Shown: one piece after another, positions 1-12,059 of the stretch
Layout of the letters: each line of letters starts with the position of its first letter
How positions within the stretch are numbered: the first letter of the stretch is position 1
NCBI GenBank assembly: GCA_035610365.1
Contig: CM069435.1
Coordinates: 60,013,389 to 60,077,388, forward strand
From: Aquatica leii
Taxonomy: Eukaryota; Arthropoda; Insecta; Coleoptera; Lampyridae
DNA length: 64,000 nucleotides
Direction: 5' to 3'
The notes under the pieces: generated by a model
What the model was told of the DNA's origin: nothing
Database searches by the model: none
The model's input: the letters and a program-made list of their open reading frames with translations, nothing else
Made by a program: the position numbers and the translations under genes

Positions 1-1265
1 AATTATATTTAAAAAAAACAAATATAATAAGTTTCTACACTCAATTGATTAACATGTTTTACTTTTAAAAAACGCAAATTTAGAACATGTGTAAATACGT
101 CATACAATGAACTAAACAAAATGCGATTTAAGCAAATGGTCTAATTTAAGTTTCTGTTTTTATATAAAATGTAAACATTTTTAATTTTGTTTATATTTTT
201 GCTTTATAGTGCCACATAAACACGATCAATTATTTTAAAGAAACTAAAAACTGTGAAAGTAAAAAAAAATATTAGTTTATTTGATGTTTATTATTTATCA
301 GTTTTTCATAATGCTTAGCATCAATAATAATTAAATTAATACTTTTTACCTTATTTGATAAAATTTTTTTTCTACGACTAACAGCTAATACGACACATAT
401 GTTTATTAACGGTTAGATAACGTTATGTATTTTTTTCCTTCAGACGAATTTTGTCATTTCCGTACTGGACAATGTCATTACCGTACAGTATAATGAATTA
501 TGAAAGCATAGATAGTTTCTACAGATATTTCGTGCACCACATTATAAAATTTAAAAACAAAATCATTTATGGCCGTGTGGATGCTGCTGCATTGGTTTCG
601 ACGGTACGTATAGAGTAAAACAATGTAAATTAAGTGTTTTAGGTTGTGTTTATTAAACTAAATTAAATTTAAATTTATTTTAGAAAATTTAAGTTTAATA
701 TAATTAGAACAAATCAAAACATCTAATTTGAACCTTAAATACTATACTAAAAATTAAATGAGTAGAGAGCGCTTTGATTCAAGTTACGTTCACACATCTA
801 AAAATTTTAATCGCGAATATAATTTAAAGTTTAATATTGTTTATTTTTTAAATAATGTATTAAACACAAGATGCAACTTTACTATATAAACAATTTATTT
901 CTTACGTGTAGAAAGTAATCCTATTTGGAAACGAACATCTGGACTAGAGAAAAGAAAATACGCCATACCCGCAATGCTCAAATGTGCGTGAAACAATAAA
1001 ACAATCTAGTTATCACAGACAAAAAGTTTCGTTTATTTCGACTAGTACTTGTACAATTGATTTTAGAAAAAAAAATGAGACAGACGAGTATCAACCGTAA
1101 ACGTTTAATTACTATGTAGTTGTCAGTACACTAATAACATAAACAGCTGGTGGCTACGCTACTGCTACTAAACAAGATCGTTACACAGACATATAGCCAT
1201 TAATTAAATAAATTAAATGTAAATCACGTGCTAGTTTGGAAAATTTTGAACGACAAAGTCTCTAT
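1..1265. other. A+T-rich stretch without recognisable genes
   Basis: Both strands are dense in stops, and I recognise no protein motif, RNA gene or terminal repeat. It ends where relics of a Tc1/mariner-type transposase begin. Confidence 0.6.
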
Positions 1266-1299
1266 CCATTTTTTAGACAAAAAGTGCAATCTTTGGTAC

Positions 1300-2128
1300 T
1301 TGAAAACTTCCAGCCAATATTGTCGATTTGCCGTTGGTTTCTTAAACGTTGCATTTTTTTAGAAGCGTTTTGAAAAGCTTATTTTTATTACAGTCAAAAC
1401 TTGTTTTACAAAAGACCTGTGGTGTGCTAAAAATCTCGGCGCGATATTTATTCTTGCGCATCAACGATGTTTTTTAGTAAATGTATATCCTGAAATCGTA
1501 TGAGTACGTTATTAGATCTTACATTATCCCAAATCCATTGAATGATGAAAACTATTTTAATTTCTTCAATAACATTCTGCCAGAAGTTCTTAATGACTTA
1601 CCGCTAAACATCAAACAAAGACTTTGATTTCAACAAAATGAAACACCAACTCACACAACCCGAGAAGTCATAGCACTATAAATAAATAATATCCGAATGA
1701 ATAAGTGGATTGGGAAAAAAGTTCTGTTGCGTGACCAGTCTGGAACTCCGATTTAACTCCCCTAGAATTTTTTTTGAGTCAGATAAAGACCTTTGTATAT
1801 GAGATACCAACAAACACTGAATTAGAACTAGTGGCTAAAGTAGAATCTATAGCAGAAGATATAAAAGAAATGCAAGCAGTGCTTCTTCTAATATTAAAAC
1901 ACGCTGCAGGGTTTACGTTGCTACAAATAGTGGCTATTTTAAAAATCAAATTCAGTTCCACTCTTATTGTTTCATTGTTTACTTTCTTATTTTTCTTGTT
2001 TGTCTATTTGTTTATTGTTTATCTTAGTTAATTTTCTTGTTTAATAGCAGCACGCCTACTTTGTTGTTTATTTTAATGAGTTCTAACTGCCATTTTTAGG
2101 TGTTACAACTTAGTATTGACACCCTGTA
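1300..2128 (+). pseudogene. Tc1/mariner-type transposase, C-terminal half with right TIR
   Basis: Relic of a cut-and-paste DDE transposase. Read across shifting frames it keeps family landmarks in order: a segment like AKNLGAI...AHQRCFLVNV at about 1,430-1,490, ENYFNFFNNILPEVLNDLPL at about 1,548-1,610, FQQNETPTH at about 1,628 where the family has FQQDGAPPH (second catalytic Asp replaced by Asn), then NKWIGKK and a ruined SPDLTPLDFF region near 1,740-1,770. The last open piece, 1,774-2,031, carries the conserved tail YEIPTNTELELVAKVESIAE. The right terminus CACCCTG at 2,120-2,126 is followed by TA, matching inverted the CAGGGTG start of the related copy at 7,261. Stops and frame changes are numerous and the first half of the gene is missing. 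An old, dead copy. Confidence 0.8.
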
Positions 2129-3465
2129 TAACAACAAATTTATAGAACCATACAATAACGCTAAAGAAAAAGTACGTACTAATTATTGTAGTGCGTATAA
2201 TTATACATTATTTGAAATAAAAAATAAATAAAATTAATTATTGAGCATTAAAGTTATAAAATTTATACAGTCGTGGAAACGTCTCTTTCTAGGAAACGTT
2301 ATTAATTTTCTAAGAAGATTGGTTTCAACCTTACATCGCAATATTACTACTAATGTGCATGTGATCAAGTTTAATTACTATTAAGCTAACTGTTCTTTAT
2401 AATGAATGTGAGAACTTATATTCAGCGCAGTTGAAAAGGGGATAATTCTAGTAATTTCTTCTTAAGCACTACTTACGCTGAATACTTAACGTTCCTTGTC
2501 ATTTTGAGGTAGACACAATTGAACGCTTATAAAAGTTTCAGTAACAATTAAAATTGTTTAATAATTGCAACGTAACGTATTTACATAAATTAAAAGCTTA
2601 TTTTAACCTATATAAGATATATAAAGAATAGATAAAATACTTATTTTAAAAGTAGTTAATAAAACAGCAAGTAAGTAATAATTACGATACAAAAAAAACG
2701 CTTAAAAAATTATTAAGTTTTATTGCCTAACAAAGTGACAGTACTAACAAAAATAAAGTGACTTGTTATATACTGAAGTTTAAAATACAGTTTGAAAGAG
2801 CATGACTCAGGCATTAACAAGACACGATCGTTTCAAGAACATGCTTTTATTTTTACTCTAAATTTTAAAAGTGTTATTTACGTATCTTAAAATATATTTT
2901 TTTTAATACGATGTAGTAGATTCAATTGCAATATTTTTGTATGTTGCATTCAGTCTTTATTAAGAATTTAGTTTGAGTTGATTTGTGTTTGTTACCAGAC
3001 TCAGTCAACGCAAGTTAATGTTTTAAAATGAACAAAGAAAAATGAGGAAAAAAACTTTACCCCTATAGAAAGGGTATAATTCATAAACATAATAAACAGG
3101 TAACTTTATTTATCTATTTAATAATAGTTATATAGGAGTATAATTATACTTAAATACATTCTTACATGACTTTAAGCTTTTCGTTACGCAATCTTTTATA
3201 TAACTATAGGCGAACTGTAATAAAATACCAGTTTCCAAAACTACTAATTCCAATCACTTACTTCTAAATTCATTTTATTCTTCTCTCTTGACATAGATAT
3301 AGCAAAATCAAGACATAAAAAAATTGCTGAAGAACTCAACAGCATCGTTTTGACACAATCTAGATTACAAACAGTAAAGCAGCTATATGATTATAAATGC
3401 AATATTTGAAAAAAAATTAAAGAAAATGTAGCAAAAGATAATATAAGTGAACCTTTACACATATT
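2129..3465. other. A+T-rich stretch, nothing recognised
   Basis: No open frame of note, no RNA gene, no repeat boundary identified on either strand. Confidence 0.55.
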
Positions 3466-4290
3466 GTAACGAATTTTATTATTATTAAAACTAATTTATT
3501 TATGCTATTACTAAAAATATATACACGTTTAAACTAACCGAACTGATTAAATCTAATAATAATTAATAAGAACACTTACACTAATTTATATATAGCGCTA
3601 TCACTGACACGTAGTTAAGATAAAGTCACACACTTGTTTAACACTTATTGTTTACGTTAAAGTCAAGTACCAGATTATTTATCTCACACGCGTTAAATAC
3701 TTATTTATTTAGACTTGAATAATCTTCTTAACACCGCGGTCTTCGAATTACGGGAAATAACTGACCTACGATTTCTTTGTTCCGTATTTATACACATTTT
3801 GGAAATCCTTCTCAAATGTTTCATATCTTTTGGTATACGTTCTAGAAGATAGATAACAACTTCGAGAAGGCTTTTGAATTTGAGAACGTTTAAATATGTA
3901 CTTATTATAAAAGCAGTTTACACTTTACAGAATAAAAGATATATCAAAACACAAGTGCCTGATGTTGACAAAGTACATAATTTTTTATCAGCTTGTGTAT
4001 TCATTAACTAGTTAACTTTAATCCAATTTATATCAACTTTTAATAAAAATTTTGTAAATTTTGTAGTTTATAACCAGTTGTTTACGTAGACCGAATTTCA
4101 TAACATAAGTGTTATCGTGCATAGATATAATTTTCTTTCAAGGTTATTTTACATGTAAAAAAAAAAGAACGTATGTCTTTTCCAAATTTCTGAAACTGTA
4201 TCTTTATAGATTATATACATACAATCCCTAGTGAAATCATACAGTTAATAGTTCTAACCTTACAATTCTAAAATAGTTCATTGCGTAGCT
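3466..4290 (-). repeat. Probable LTR of a Ty3/gypsy-like fossil
   Basis: On the minus strand this ends in ...TTCGTTACA at 3,466 and contains a TATA-like TGTATAAATA at about 3,784-3,795, as expected for an LTR promoter. It lies directly downstream of the leftward integrase remains at 4.3-5.4 kb, where a 3' LTR should be. The inner edge (about 4,250-4,300) is uncertain, and the other LTR was not found. This is inferred from position and end sequence, not from a pair of repeats. Confidence 0.5.
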
Positions 4291-6050
4291 TGTAGTTCCT
4301 TTAATCCTAGCACACCCTGGCACTTAAATGATATATGGAATTCCAAATCTTACAAATCTGTATTTAGAAGAAAATCTTACTCTCCTACCTAATCTGGTGA
4401 TTTTGTGTACTGGGATTGTTACTGTAGATGGTTTGTTCTCGGGTGTGTTGCTACTTGAAGGATGTTCCTCAGTATCGATGAATGCTGGTTTGAGCCTATC
4501 TAGTGATATAACTTGTTGTTTGTTATTTACTGAAATTGTGATGGATTTAGCTGTTCGAGATAAGACTTGAAATGGGCCATTGTAGAGCTTTTACAATGGT
4601 TTATGGACTGCGTCTTCTCTAACGAATACATGCAAACTATTCTTTAGTTCCTTGTAAACAAATGGTTTTATTACGGTTTGGATTAATTAGTTTGACAGCT
4701 CTAAAATAGTTGAGTAATTTGGTAACAAGCTCGGATGCATTATCATCTTCCACTGGTTCAAAGAATTCCTCGGGTAGTTTGAGGTTTTGTTCATAAACAA
4801 GTTTGGGTGATGTCTAATTTAATAGATGACCTTAACTAACAGTGAAGGTAAACTGTCAACCCATGAGTCGTTGAAATGGCATTTTTTTGAAGTGTTGAGC
4901 TGTCGATGTAGCCGTTGAACAATGCCGTTACTGTGAGGATGATACGTAGTGGTTTTGATGTGTTTGAATCTGGTTAATGATACAAACAATGTTGAGTAAA
5001 ATTATCGAAGCAGAATGCAAATGCCACTGTTTCAGCTGCTGTATCTAGAATTGTAATAACTTTTGGCCAACGAGTAAATCGATCAATACATGTCAGGCAA
5101 TATGTGTTTTCCTTCGATGGTGGTAATGAACCGATCAAACCATACACTGTAGACACCATCTTCTACAATTTTTTCTCATTGATAGCCACACAAAACGTAA
5201 TGTAATCATTTTTGTTGTAGCATTTGCTCCTGGATGAGATAAGTTATGCAAGCTGTTGAATACTTGCATCCTCAGTTGTTGCGGTATGAATGGTCGAATT
5301 TGGTTGGTTGAAGTATTAGAGAAGTTATAAATGTCATATTTAGCAAAAAACATTTTTTTTTAATTTTTGATCCTAAAGATAACGATTGCATGAGTTGCTG
5401 AAGCTCCATATCTGTTTGTTGTAATTTACTTAAATGTGAATAATCGATTGGTGCTAATGCTGCAGTTGTAATTTTTTTAATTTGAGAAAGCGTACCTGCT
5501 GTTATATTATCAATCCCGGCAACATGTTGGATATCAGTTGTAAATTGGACGATTATGTCTAAACGTTTGAATTGCCGTAGTGTGCATTTATCTAACTTTT
5601 GCTTCAGTGCAAAAGTTACTAGTTTGTGGTTTGTAAAAAGAGTGAATTGTCGACCCTCTGTTGCATGTTTAAAGTATTTAATAGCAGAGCATGTCGCAAA
5701 GAGTTCACTGTCATATGCGCTGTATTTTTGTTGCGCATTGTTGAATTTTTTTGTAAAAAATACAAGTGGTATCCACTAACCGTTTATTGCTTGTTGTAGA
5801 ACTTCACCCATTGTATCATTAGAAGAAACCACCATTAATGAGAGTCGTGCTGTCGGTGATGGATGCGCTAGCATTGTTGCCTCTGATAAGGCATTTTTGA
5901 TTTGATTAAAGGTTGTGTTGGCTTTGTTATCCCAATTAATTGAGAACTGATTTTTTTTGGACCCAACTAGGAATTTGTTTAATGAAGCTAGAATAGAGGC
6001 TGCTTTTGAAACAAACCTTTTATAGAAATTTATTCTTAAGAGCTGTTAGA
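4290..6050 (-). mobile_element. Ty3/gypsy-like pol fossil (RT/RNase H and integrase remains), broken
   Basis: Leftward-reading remains of an LTR-retrotransposon polyprotein. In order on the minus strand they show: an RNase H-like part at about 5.95-5.55 kb with a YSAYDSELFA-type motif; an integrase zinc-binding (H2C2) part at 5,135-5,353, recognisable by LSHPGANATTKMI and the C..C pair near its end; an integrase catalytic-core start at 4,974-5,159 with CLTCIDRFTRWP; and a post-core tail near 4.35-4.65 kb ending in a ISLDRLKPAFI-like segment typical of the GPY/F region. The copy is broken many times, has no gag and lacks its 5' end. Plus-strand open frames at 4,328-4,570 and 5,555-5,779 are antisense noise. 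An old fossil, clearly Ty3/gypsy-like. Confidence 0.82.
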
Positions 6051-6109
6051 AGTATCTGGCAGTCGTTGGTGTCGTGAAATTCTTAATTGCCAAATAAAAT
6101 AAATCTCAC

Positions 6110-6725
6110 TTAAAACTAATGGTTAAATAACACCAACCAAATTAAAAGAGTGTGCGGCACCAAGTACAAAAGTTGCCAAATTATTTAAGTTTTTTACATG
6201 TGCTTGGAAACCACTATATGCAGCTGACATGTTCAAAGCATTGTCGAAAGTTTGTCCCCGGCAATCCTTTATATCAATTTGCCAAGTATTTAAAACGTCC
6301 ATCAAAGTTTCAAACAACTGTTCAAAAAATTGTTCCGTTAGCTTACCATCATCAGCAACAAACAGTTTGGATAATAAAAGACAACTGATCTACATCTACA
6401 TAGATGACAAATATGTAACATGTCTTTGGCCAGGATCACCATGCTGAACTATATGTGCAGCTAAAAACGGATCGGTTTAGGCAATTAATTCTAAGGACAT
6501 CATAAAATTCCCATCGAAGTTGATCCAAACTTTTCATTACTTTAATTTTTCTACAAAGGCAACTACTCTCAGAAGAACATTCCTCCAATGCTTTTCTTAT
6601 GCTTCTAAGTGACTTTTTAAATTTTTGTCAAGTACAGTACACAGCTTCTGCCTTAGAAGAATAAACTAAACATTTCTTGTTTCTTAATTCACCGTTTATC
6701 ACAGATGTTATAAAAAGTGACTTTC
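6110..6725 (-). pseudogene. hAT transposase fragment, TTF zinc finger/DUF4371 (ZMYM1-like) type
   Basis: Minus-strand relic of a hAT-superfamily transposase of the kind annotated as ZMYM1-like. Going leftward: a TTF zinc-finger-like piece near 6,720-6,640 (NGELRNKKCLVYSSKAEAVYC, where the family has a W-L-Y-S...C-C pattern), then a DUF4371-like part near 6,530-6,430 (FDGNFMMSLELIA, DPFLAAHI), then an open stretch at 6,123-6,317 with DIKDCRGQTFDNALNMS and the AAHSFNLV motif that precedes the insertion/dimerisation half. Frames change several times, and the C-terminal half is absent where the fragment abuts the gypsy fossil. No TIR was found. Type is secure, borders approximate. Confidence 0.78.
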
Positions 6726-6769
6726 ATAGAGAAAGTGACTTATCAGAACTAAATTGAAAGCAAAACAAA

Positions 6770-7258
6770 ACTAATCTGTAAACTTTGGTTAAGCAGAACC
6801 AAACCTATGAACGTTTTTCTATGTTAAAGTTCTTATTCTCTCTATCTTCTTATTTGATAAGACAAGTACAAAATTCTTATAACTAAAATTGTGAAGAATT
6901 TTTCAAAATTTTTAATTTTTACATTTTTTATGATTTTTAGTAAATTTTCTAAGAAACGGTTTTTGAAATGGTTTATGTTTTGTTACACCCTCTAGCGTTT
7001 GACCTACAATTTTTGTCTAAAAACTGTACTATAAACTGTTCCTAAAATATGATCAACAAGCGTTCTTAACTTTCTGGAATCTAGGTAAATTATTGTAAAT
7101 TTAAATTATTCTATTCATTATAATAAAAACCAGTTGTGTAACCATACTACCAACAGTTTGATTATTTTTTTACTTTTTCCTCTCAATTGTGTATGTATAC
7201 TTTGTTTGATCATAGAAGTTAAATTCTTTGATAGCATATTCATGTGCTTTTAAAGGTA
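6770..7258. other. A+T-rich spacer, nothing recognised
   Basis: No coding or RNA signal. It ends at a TA next to the CAGGGTG terminus of the following element. Confidence 0.5.
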
Positions 7259-7862
7259 TACAGGGTGTATACTGTCTTGTGATTTTGTTTTCAAAAAATT
7301 ATTAAAAGGACACTAAGGTAAATATGTCATCACAAAATTCCATAATACGAGAGCTTACTGTTAATTTTTTTTTTGCTTTTATTTTTAAGAAGCGATTAAA
7401 CACCTTAAAAAAAGTTAACGTTAAATCTAAATACAAACGATAAGTTATTTGTGAATTTTTAAGCTGATGTTAGTAACTTTTTCCATCGGTTCAGCTGTTT
7501 CATCAGTTGTCACTGCACTGTTAGTTTGACATACGTTTTCCCAAGTAAATCCTAATGAAAAAAGTAAAAATGGTCCATCACAGCAATAGTGAATACGTTG
7601 ACATGTTAATTTATGGGAAAGTACGTCAAAATTTTTCTGCTGCAAGTCGATTATACGCTGAGCTGTTTCCTAACAGACCAACACTTTTTTCACAAAAATT
7701 TACCATTCTAGTAATTCGTGAACGAGAAACTGATGTACTGCTAACTTCGAAATGGTAAACCTGGCTGACACCAACAAAATTTGATTGTCGATGAAAAAAT
7801 CTTATCAAAAAAAATCCTTTTAGTAGTACTCGACAAATATCTAGACTAGATGTCAACATTTA
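7259..7862 (+). pseudogene. Tc1/mariner-type transposase, left TIR and N-terminal half
   Basis: Starts with TA at 7,259-7,260 followed by CAGGGTGTATACTGTCTTG, the inverse of the right terminus at 2,113-2,126. The open frame 7,555-7,758 contains NSEYVDMLIYGKVRQNFSAA, RLYAELFPNRPT and IRERETDVLLT, the helix-turn-helix N terminus (DUF4817-like) that many insect Tc1/mariner-family transposases carry. Beyond it a frame-shifted STRQISRLDV piece near 7,830-7,855 matches the segment that normally follows. The remaining two thirds, including the DDE core, are missing. The N-terminal length fits the family, and the copy is non-functional. Confidence 0.78.
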
Positions 7863-8241
7863 GATAATGTGTTTGAAAATAAATAAACTCATTGTGGTGG
7901 TCCTGTTCCATGACCTTTTCGGTCACTTAACTTTAACCCCCTTAATTTCTATTTATGGAGCATTATAAATACCATGGTATACACCATGATCGTCTTGTAG
8001 AAACTGTAGCAAAAATTGGATTTAATAAAAAAATTGTTTTATTTAATATGCTTAATCACCAGTTAAAAATTAAAAAACAATAAATACAAAAAATAATTTA
8101 ACAGTAGTATCTCTGTTATTATGCAACTTTTTTTAAAACATTTTTCTTTGTCTTCTTTTAAGATGTTTAATCATTCCTTAAAATAAAACATAAGACCATA
8201 AACACTCTGTATATTGACGAAATAATTATTTCCTTTGAAAG
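7863..8241. other. A+T-rich spacer up to the giant foldback element
   Basis: No gene seen. Its last bases form the left target-site duplication (8,242-8,247) of the large inverted-repeat element. Confidence 0.5.
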
Positions 8242-8247
8242 ATTATC
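8242..8247. repeat. Left target-site duplication (ATTATC)
   Basis: The hexamer ATTATC sits directly outside the left terminus AGTAGGTA and is repeated exactly at 21,249-21,254 outside the right terminus. Confidence 0.85.
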
Positions 8248-8347
8248 AGTAGGTATTATGCACCACTAATTGCTTTTTTAATGACACTTTCACTTTCTAA
8301 GAACTGACCTCGGAAGAAACGTGGGTGACTGTATTTTTGGGAAAGTT

Positions 8348-8458
8348 TTTTTTCTCTCTCTCTCACATTGAAATTTTTTTCTCTCTCACACATTTTTTTC
8401 TCTTTCACACATTTTTTCTCTCTCTTACAGCGATTTTTTTTTCTCTCTCTTACATTGT
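8348..8458 (+). repeat. TTTTTTCTCTCTC-type pyrimidine tract (left arm)
   Basis: Imperfect tandem units of a T-run followed by CTCTCTCACAC or CTCTCTTACA. The mirror copy is at about 21,044-21,150. A frame that runs through it is low-complexity and not coding. Confidence 0.7.
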
Positions 8459-8599
8459 TACATCATCGCATAATTGGTAATTTTGATTGCGTCGTGCGTC
8501 ATCGCGTAACTGGTAATTTTTTATGCGTCATAAAGTCTCATGATTCGAGCGAGCTACGAAAATAAGTTAATTTTAAACGCTCAATTGTTGTATACAATT

Positions 8600-9130
8600 G
8601 GGTTTTTTTACTGGACAAAAAACTTGTAAAATTTATTGTACTTTATTTTTAAATTTTATTAACATTCATGGCATAATTATATCATTTTTCTACAGCATCC
8701 TTTGTGTTGGGGTTGTTCGGAACTTCTCTAGTGATCGGTACTTTCATATTTTTTCTCTTACCCTCAGTACTCTGTAAAGAATCGCTTATTAAGATGATGT
8801 TGATTATAAGAAAACTAGCACAAAAATTGTTGCATGCAAATTAGTTAGAAAAATAATACTGAACAAAAGACTTGTAAAATTTATTGTACTTTATTTTTAA
8901 ATTAAATTAACATTCATGGCATAATTATATCATTTTTCTACAGCATCTATGTCATTACGGTTTATCTGGATCTTGATAATTCACGGCAACTATACACACG
9001 GTATCTAATTATATCATTTCTACAGCATCCGTCGTGTTGTGGTTGATCTGGACTTTTCTAGCGGTCGGTACTTTCATATTCTTTCTCTCTTACTCTTAAT
9101 ACTCTGTAAAGAATCGCTTATTAAAAAAAA
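8600..9130 (+). repeat. Subterminal duplicated modules, left arm
   Basis: Two modules occur twice. One begins AACTTGTAAAATTTATTG and ends near TTTTCTACAGCATC (about 8,622-8,700 and 8,869-8,947). The other contains CGGTACTTTCATATT and CTGTAAAGAATCGCTTATTA (about 8,735-8,795 and 9,063-9,125). The same four blocks appear inverted at about 20.37-20.89 kb. Confidence 0.75.
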
Positions 9131-9820
9131 AATTCTAAAAAGTTAATGTTGATTATAAGAAAAATAGCACAAAAACTGCTGCATGCAAATTAGCAAAAAA
9201 AAATTAAATTTAAGAAAATAACTACCAATTTCTTAAGAAAAATTAATGTTACTTGAATATATCAACTGCTTCTTTTTAAACGAGGTGTTGGTTTAATCAA
9301 CAACATTAGAAATTAATTTAAAAAAAAGAAATGGTCTAAACTAAATTAATAGTTAACAAATTTAAAAATCGCTGAAATTTAAAAAAAAAATTTAAACTAA
9401 CTTTTAATCAGGTAAATACTAAAATCAACTTTTTTAATTTAAAATAATCTTTTGTAGAGCATAAAATTGCATGTGTTTAAGCGTATAGGATTAATTTGCA
9501 AAATAAATAAACCACTTACCATTGTAATACACAGAAACACTTTAATTTAAAACGTTCTTACTAGTACGCAGCTAAAACTAAACAAAGTGTGATCGCTAAC
9601 AATAAAAGAAAGTGTCATTGCCAAAAATAAATTTTTACAATTATTACTTATTAATTAAAGTTTTATGATACATACCTGCCGATTCATTCAGGTCGCTGAT
9701 TGTTTCAACAAATAACTTTTCCAATGACATGTAATTAGTGTAAATTCTATAAGGTAGTAGTTATTCAAAAATTTTCTTTTGGAAGCAAAAGACATTATTA
9801 TTATTATAATATATAACATT

Positions 9821-10024
9821 TTAAGATAAATCTTTTAAATTTTCAAGTACTTCATCTTCAATGTCGCTGAATATGAAAGCAGTTAACTCCGATACTAAAG
9901 TAGGTCCAAACTTGCACGTTTTGAGTTCGTTTTGGTACACACCCCTGGCATTAAGTGTGTTATAAATTTCTTGATCTGTATAATTAAAAAAATTATACTG
10001 TGATATTAACGTAAATTTAAGCAT
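9821..10024 (-). CDS. Unknown small protein in left arm of foldback element (67 codons from first Met)
   Basis: Open frame beginning MLKFTLISQYNFFNYTDQEI and ending in an acidic tail (FSDIEDEVLENLKDLS). The frame stays open about 36 codons upstream of this Met, to about 10,132, and sequences resembling splice acceptors lie beyond, so it may be a last exon. No signal peptide, membrane span or known motif is visible. The mirror copy in the other arm differs at only two residues (Arg/Asn and Asn/Thr near positions 27 and 32). A high A/T third-position bias matches the surroundings. I do not recognise the family. The role could be element-encoded or captured. Confidence 0.5.
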   Translation of the reverse strand: MLKFTLISQYNFFNYTDQEIYNTLNARGVYQNELKTCKFGPTLVSELTAFIFSDIEDEVLENLKDLS

Positions 10025-12027
10025 TTTACCGATAATTTTGCAATCTGCTGTATCAAGTTCTAAAATATTTTCTGAATTTCTGATCGAGTTTAGATACTCA
10101 ACCCAATTTCTTTCATCCGTATTTGAAATACTTTATGCATCTAAGAAATAATGGAACTACTAAAACAATAAAAAAATGTAAACGTTTTACTTACACTATC
10201 CAAGTTAAATAATTTAATTAAGAAATAAATTTTTTAACTATGATTCAAAACTAACGTTCAAAAATTCAGGTTATTTTTAAAATTTAGTTTAAAAAGAAAC
10301 AAATTCTCATAGCATTATCAAAGTTATTGAAAAAGAAATTTAACAAAAATCTTTAAGAGTTTTAAAAAATGTAAAACATTTTAAAGCTTACTTTTGTTTC
10401 CTGTTAGTTATAACTAATCAATGTAAAATTCTAAAACCATCGTTCAAAAATATTTGTTTTTAGTTTACATTTCACACTCAGTTTTCAACTTTAGTTTGAA
10501 AATTAATAAAACGTCAATGTTTTAAATAATTAGCAGAGTTTTTTAAAGAAATACAAATAACTTTAAAATGTTGCAGAAAGCAAAATATGTATGTAAAAAT
10601 TGTGTGTGTTAAAGATTTTTATTAATGAATGTAAGATGCCAAAAGCAATGTTCCTCATCATATTTACTTGTTTTAACATATGTCAAATATTTTTCTACAA
10701 TTGCTTATATACTTTTAATATGAATCTTTACGGTGTTAAAAAATAAAGTATTGTAATACAGCAAATATTAATATTTGTTTCAAATTATTGATAATCGCTA
10801 CATAATTATAGTGACAAGTTAGGTAATAAAATCCTAATTTTATTTTTGATAACGAGTAATTGTTCATGTAGAAAGCGAGTAAATAATGTTATGGTAATGA
10901 TTATGTAATTATAGTGACAAATCCTAGAAATTAAGTAAAATTGTTGAAAAGTATTTTATGTAGTACATGTAATATAAAAACTATTTATGTTGAGAAGCAC
11001 AAAGGAAAGAAAAACATAAAGGGTAAATATTGCACTCGGACATTATACTAAAATAATAATATCGTAAAAAAATCATGTACCTTCTGTTAACGATAACGTG
11101 TAATATTACTTATATACAAAACAATTCTAGCATTTTGCACATTCTATTGCGCAAACAAATAGTATTTAAAGCTACATTTTATTTATAAGAAAGAGGAATA
11201 CATATACAAAAATAATCAAAACAAAAAACTACACAACACAACAGAAACATTTATATAAGAATTGCAAGTTTTATTAAAAAAAAATCTACTCGTGCACATT
11301 TTAACACGAATGATTCACAAATTCACCTAAACCCAATTAACATTTTTTCTCTACCACAAAAACAAGAAATGTTATTTTATTACTAAAGACTTACGTACAA
11401 ACAAACAACTAATTCAAATTGATGCAGATCAAACATTAATTGTAAAACTAAACCGAATTATAATTGTATTTGTTTAAGCTGTATTGCAGCTACAGTTCTA
11501 AATTTTAAATATTGTTACTAATAAAAGTTTCCTTATAACAAAAAATCTTTGACAATTACAAGTAACGCAAACTAAAAATTACAAAACGAATAGTTAAATA
11601 AAACCAAAACTTCTTAAAATCGTTAATAACACTAGTATACTTTTCTTAACATATAAAAATATTAGTAAATGTATTAACTGTAGTTAACGTCAAAACTAAA
11701 CAACATTATCGAAACAATAAAGATTATTTGAGTAACATAATTTTGTATTTCATTTGTTAACAAAAATTTTGATGGACTTGTTAAAACTTATTTTATATAA
11801 AACTTCTCTAAAAACACAATTTAACAACGTTGTTGTAATATCAGCTAATTCAAAAACTACCCCTTAAATATTAATACACTTTACTCTAAGCTGATGAAAT
11901 AAAATTCCTAATAAGATCTGTATACGTTTCTATTACATTAATATTGCAAACTGTTTAAATCAGTCTGTAAATATTATAACGTTACAATTACTTAAGATTA
12001 CAAGCAAAAAATGTTATTCGAAAATCG

Positions 12028-12059
<32 letters not shown>

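Noticed and set aside
4328-5779. Plus-strand open frames over the gypsy remains
   Set aside because: Antisense to recognisable integrase and RNase H segments.
12028-12050. AT-dinucleotide run (and mirror at 17,435-17,455) as an origin or promoter
   Set aside because: A plain microsatellite carried in both arms; no further evidence.
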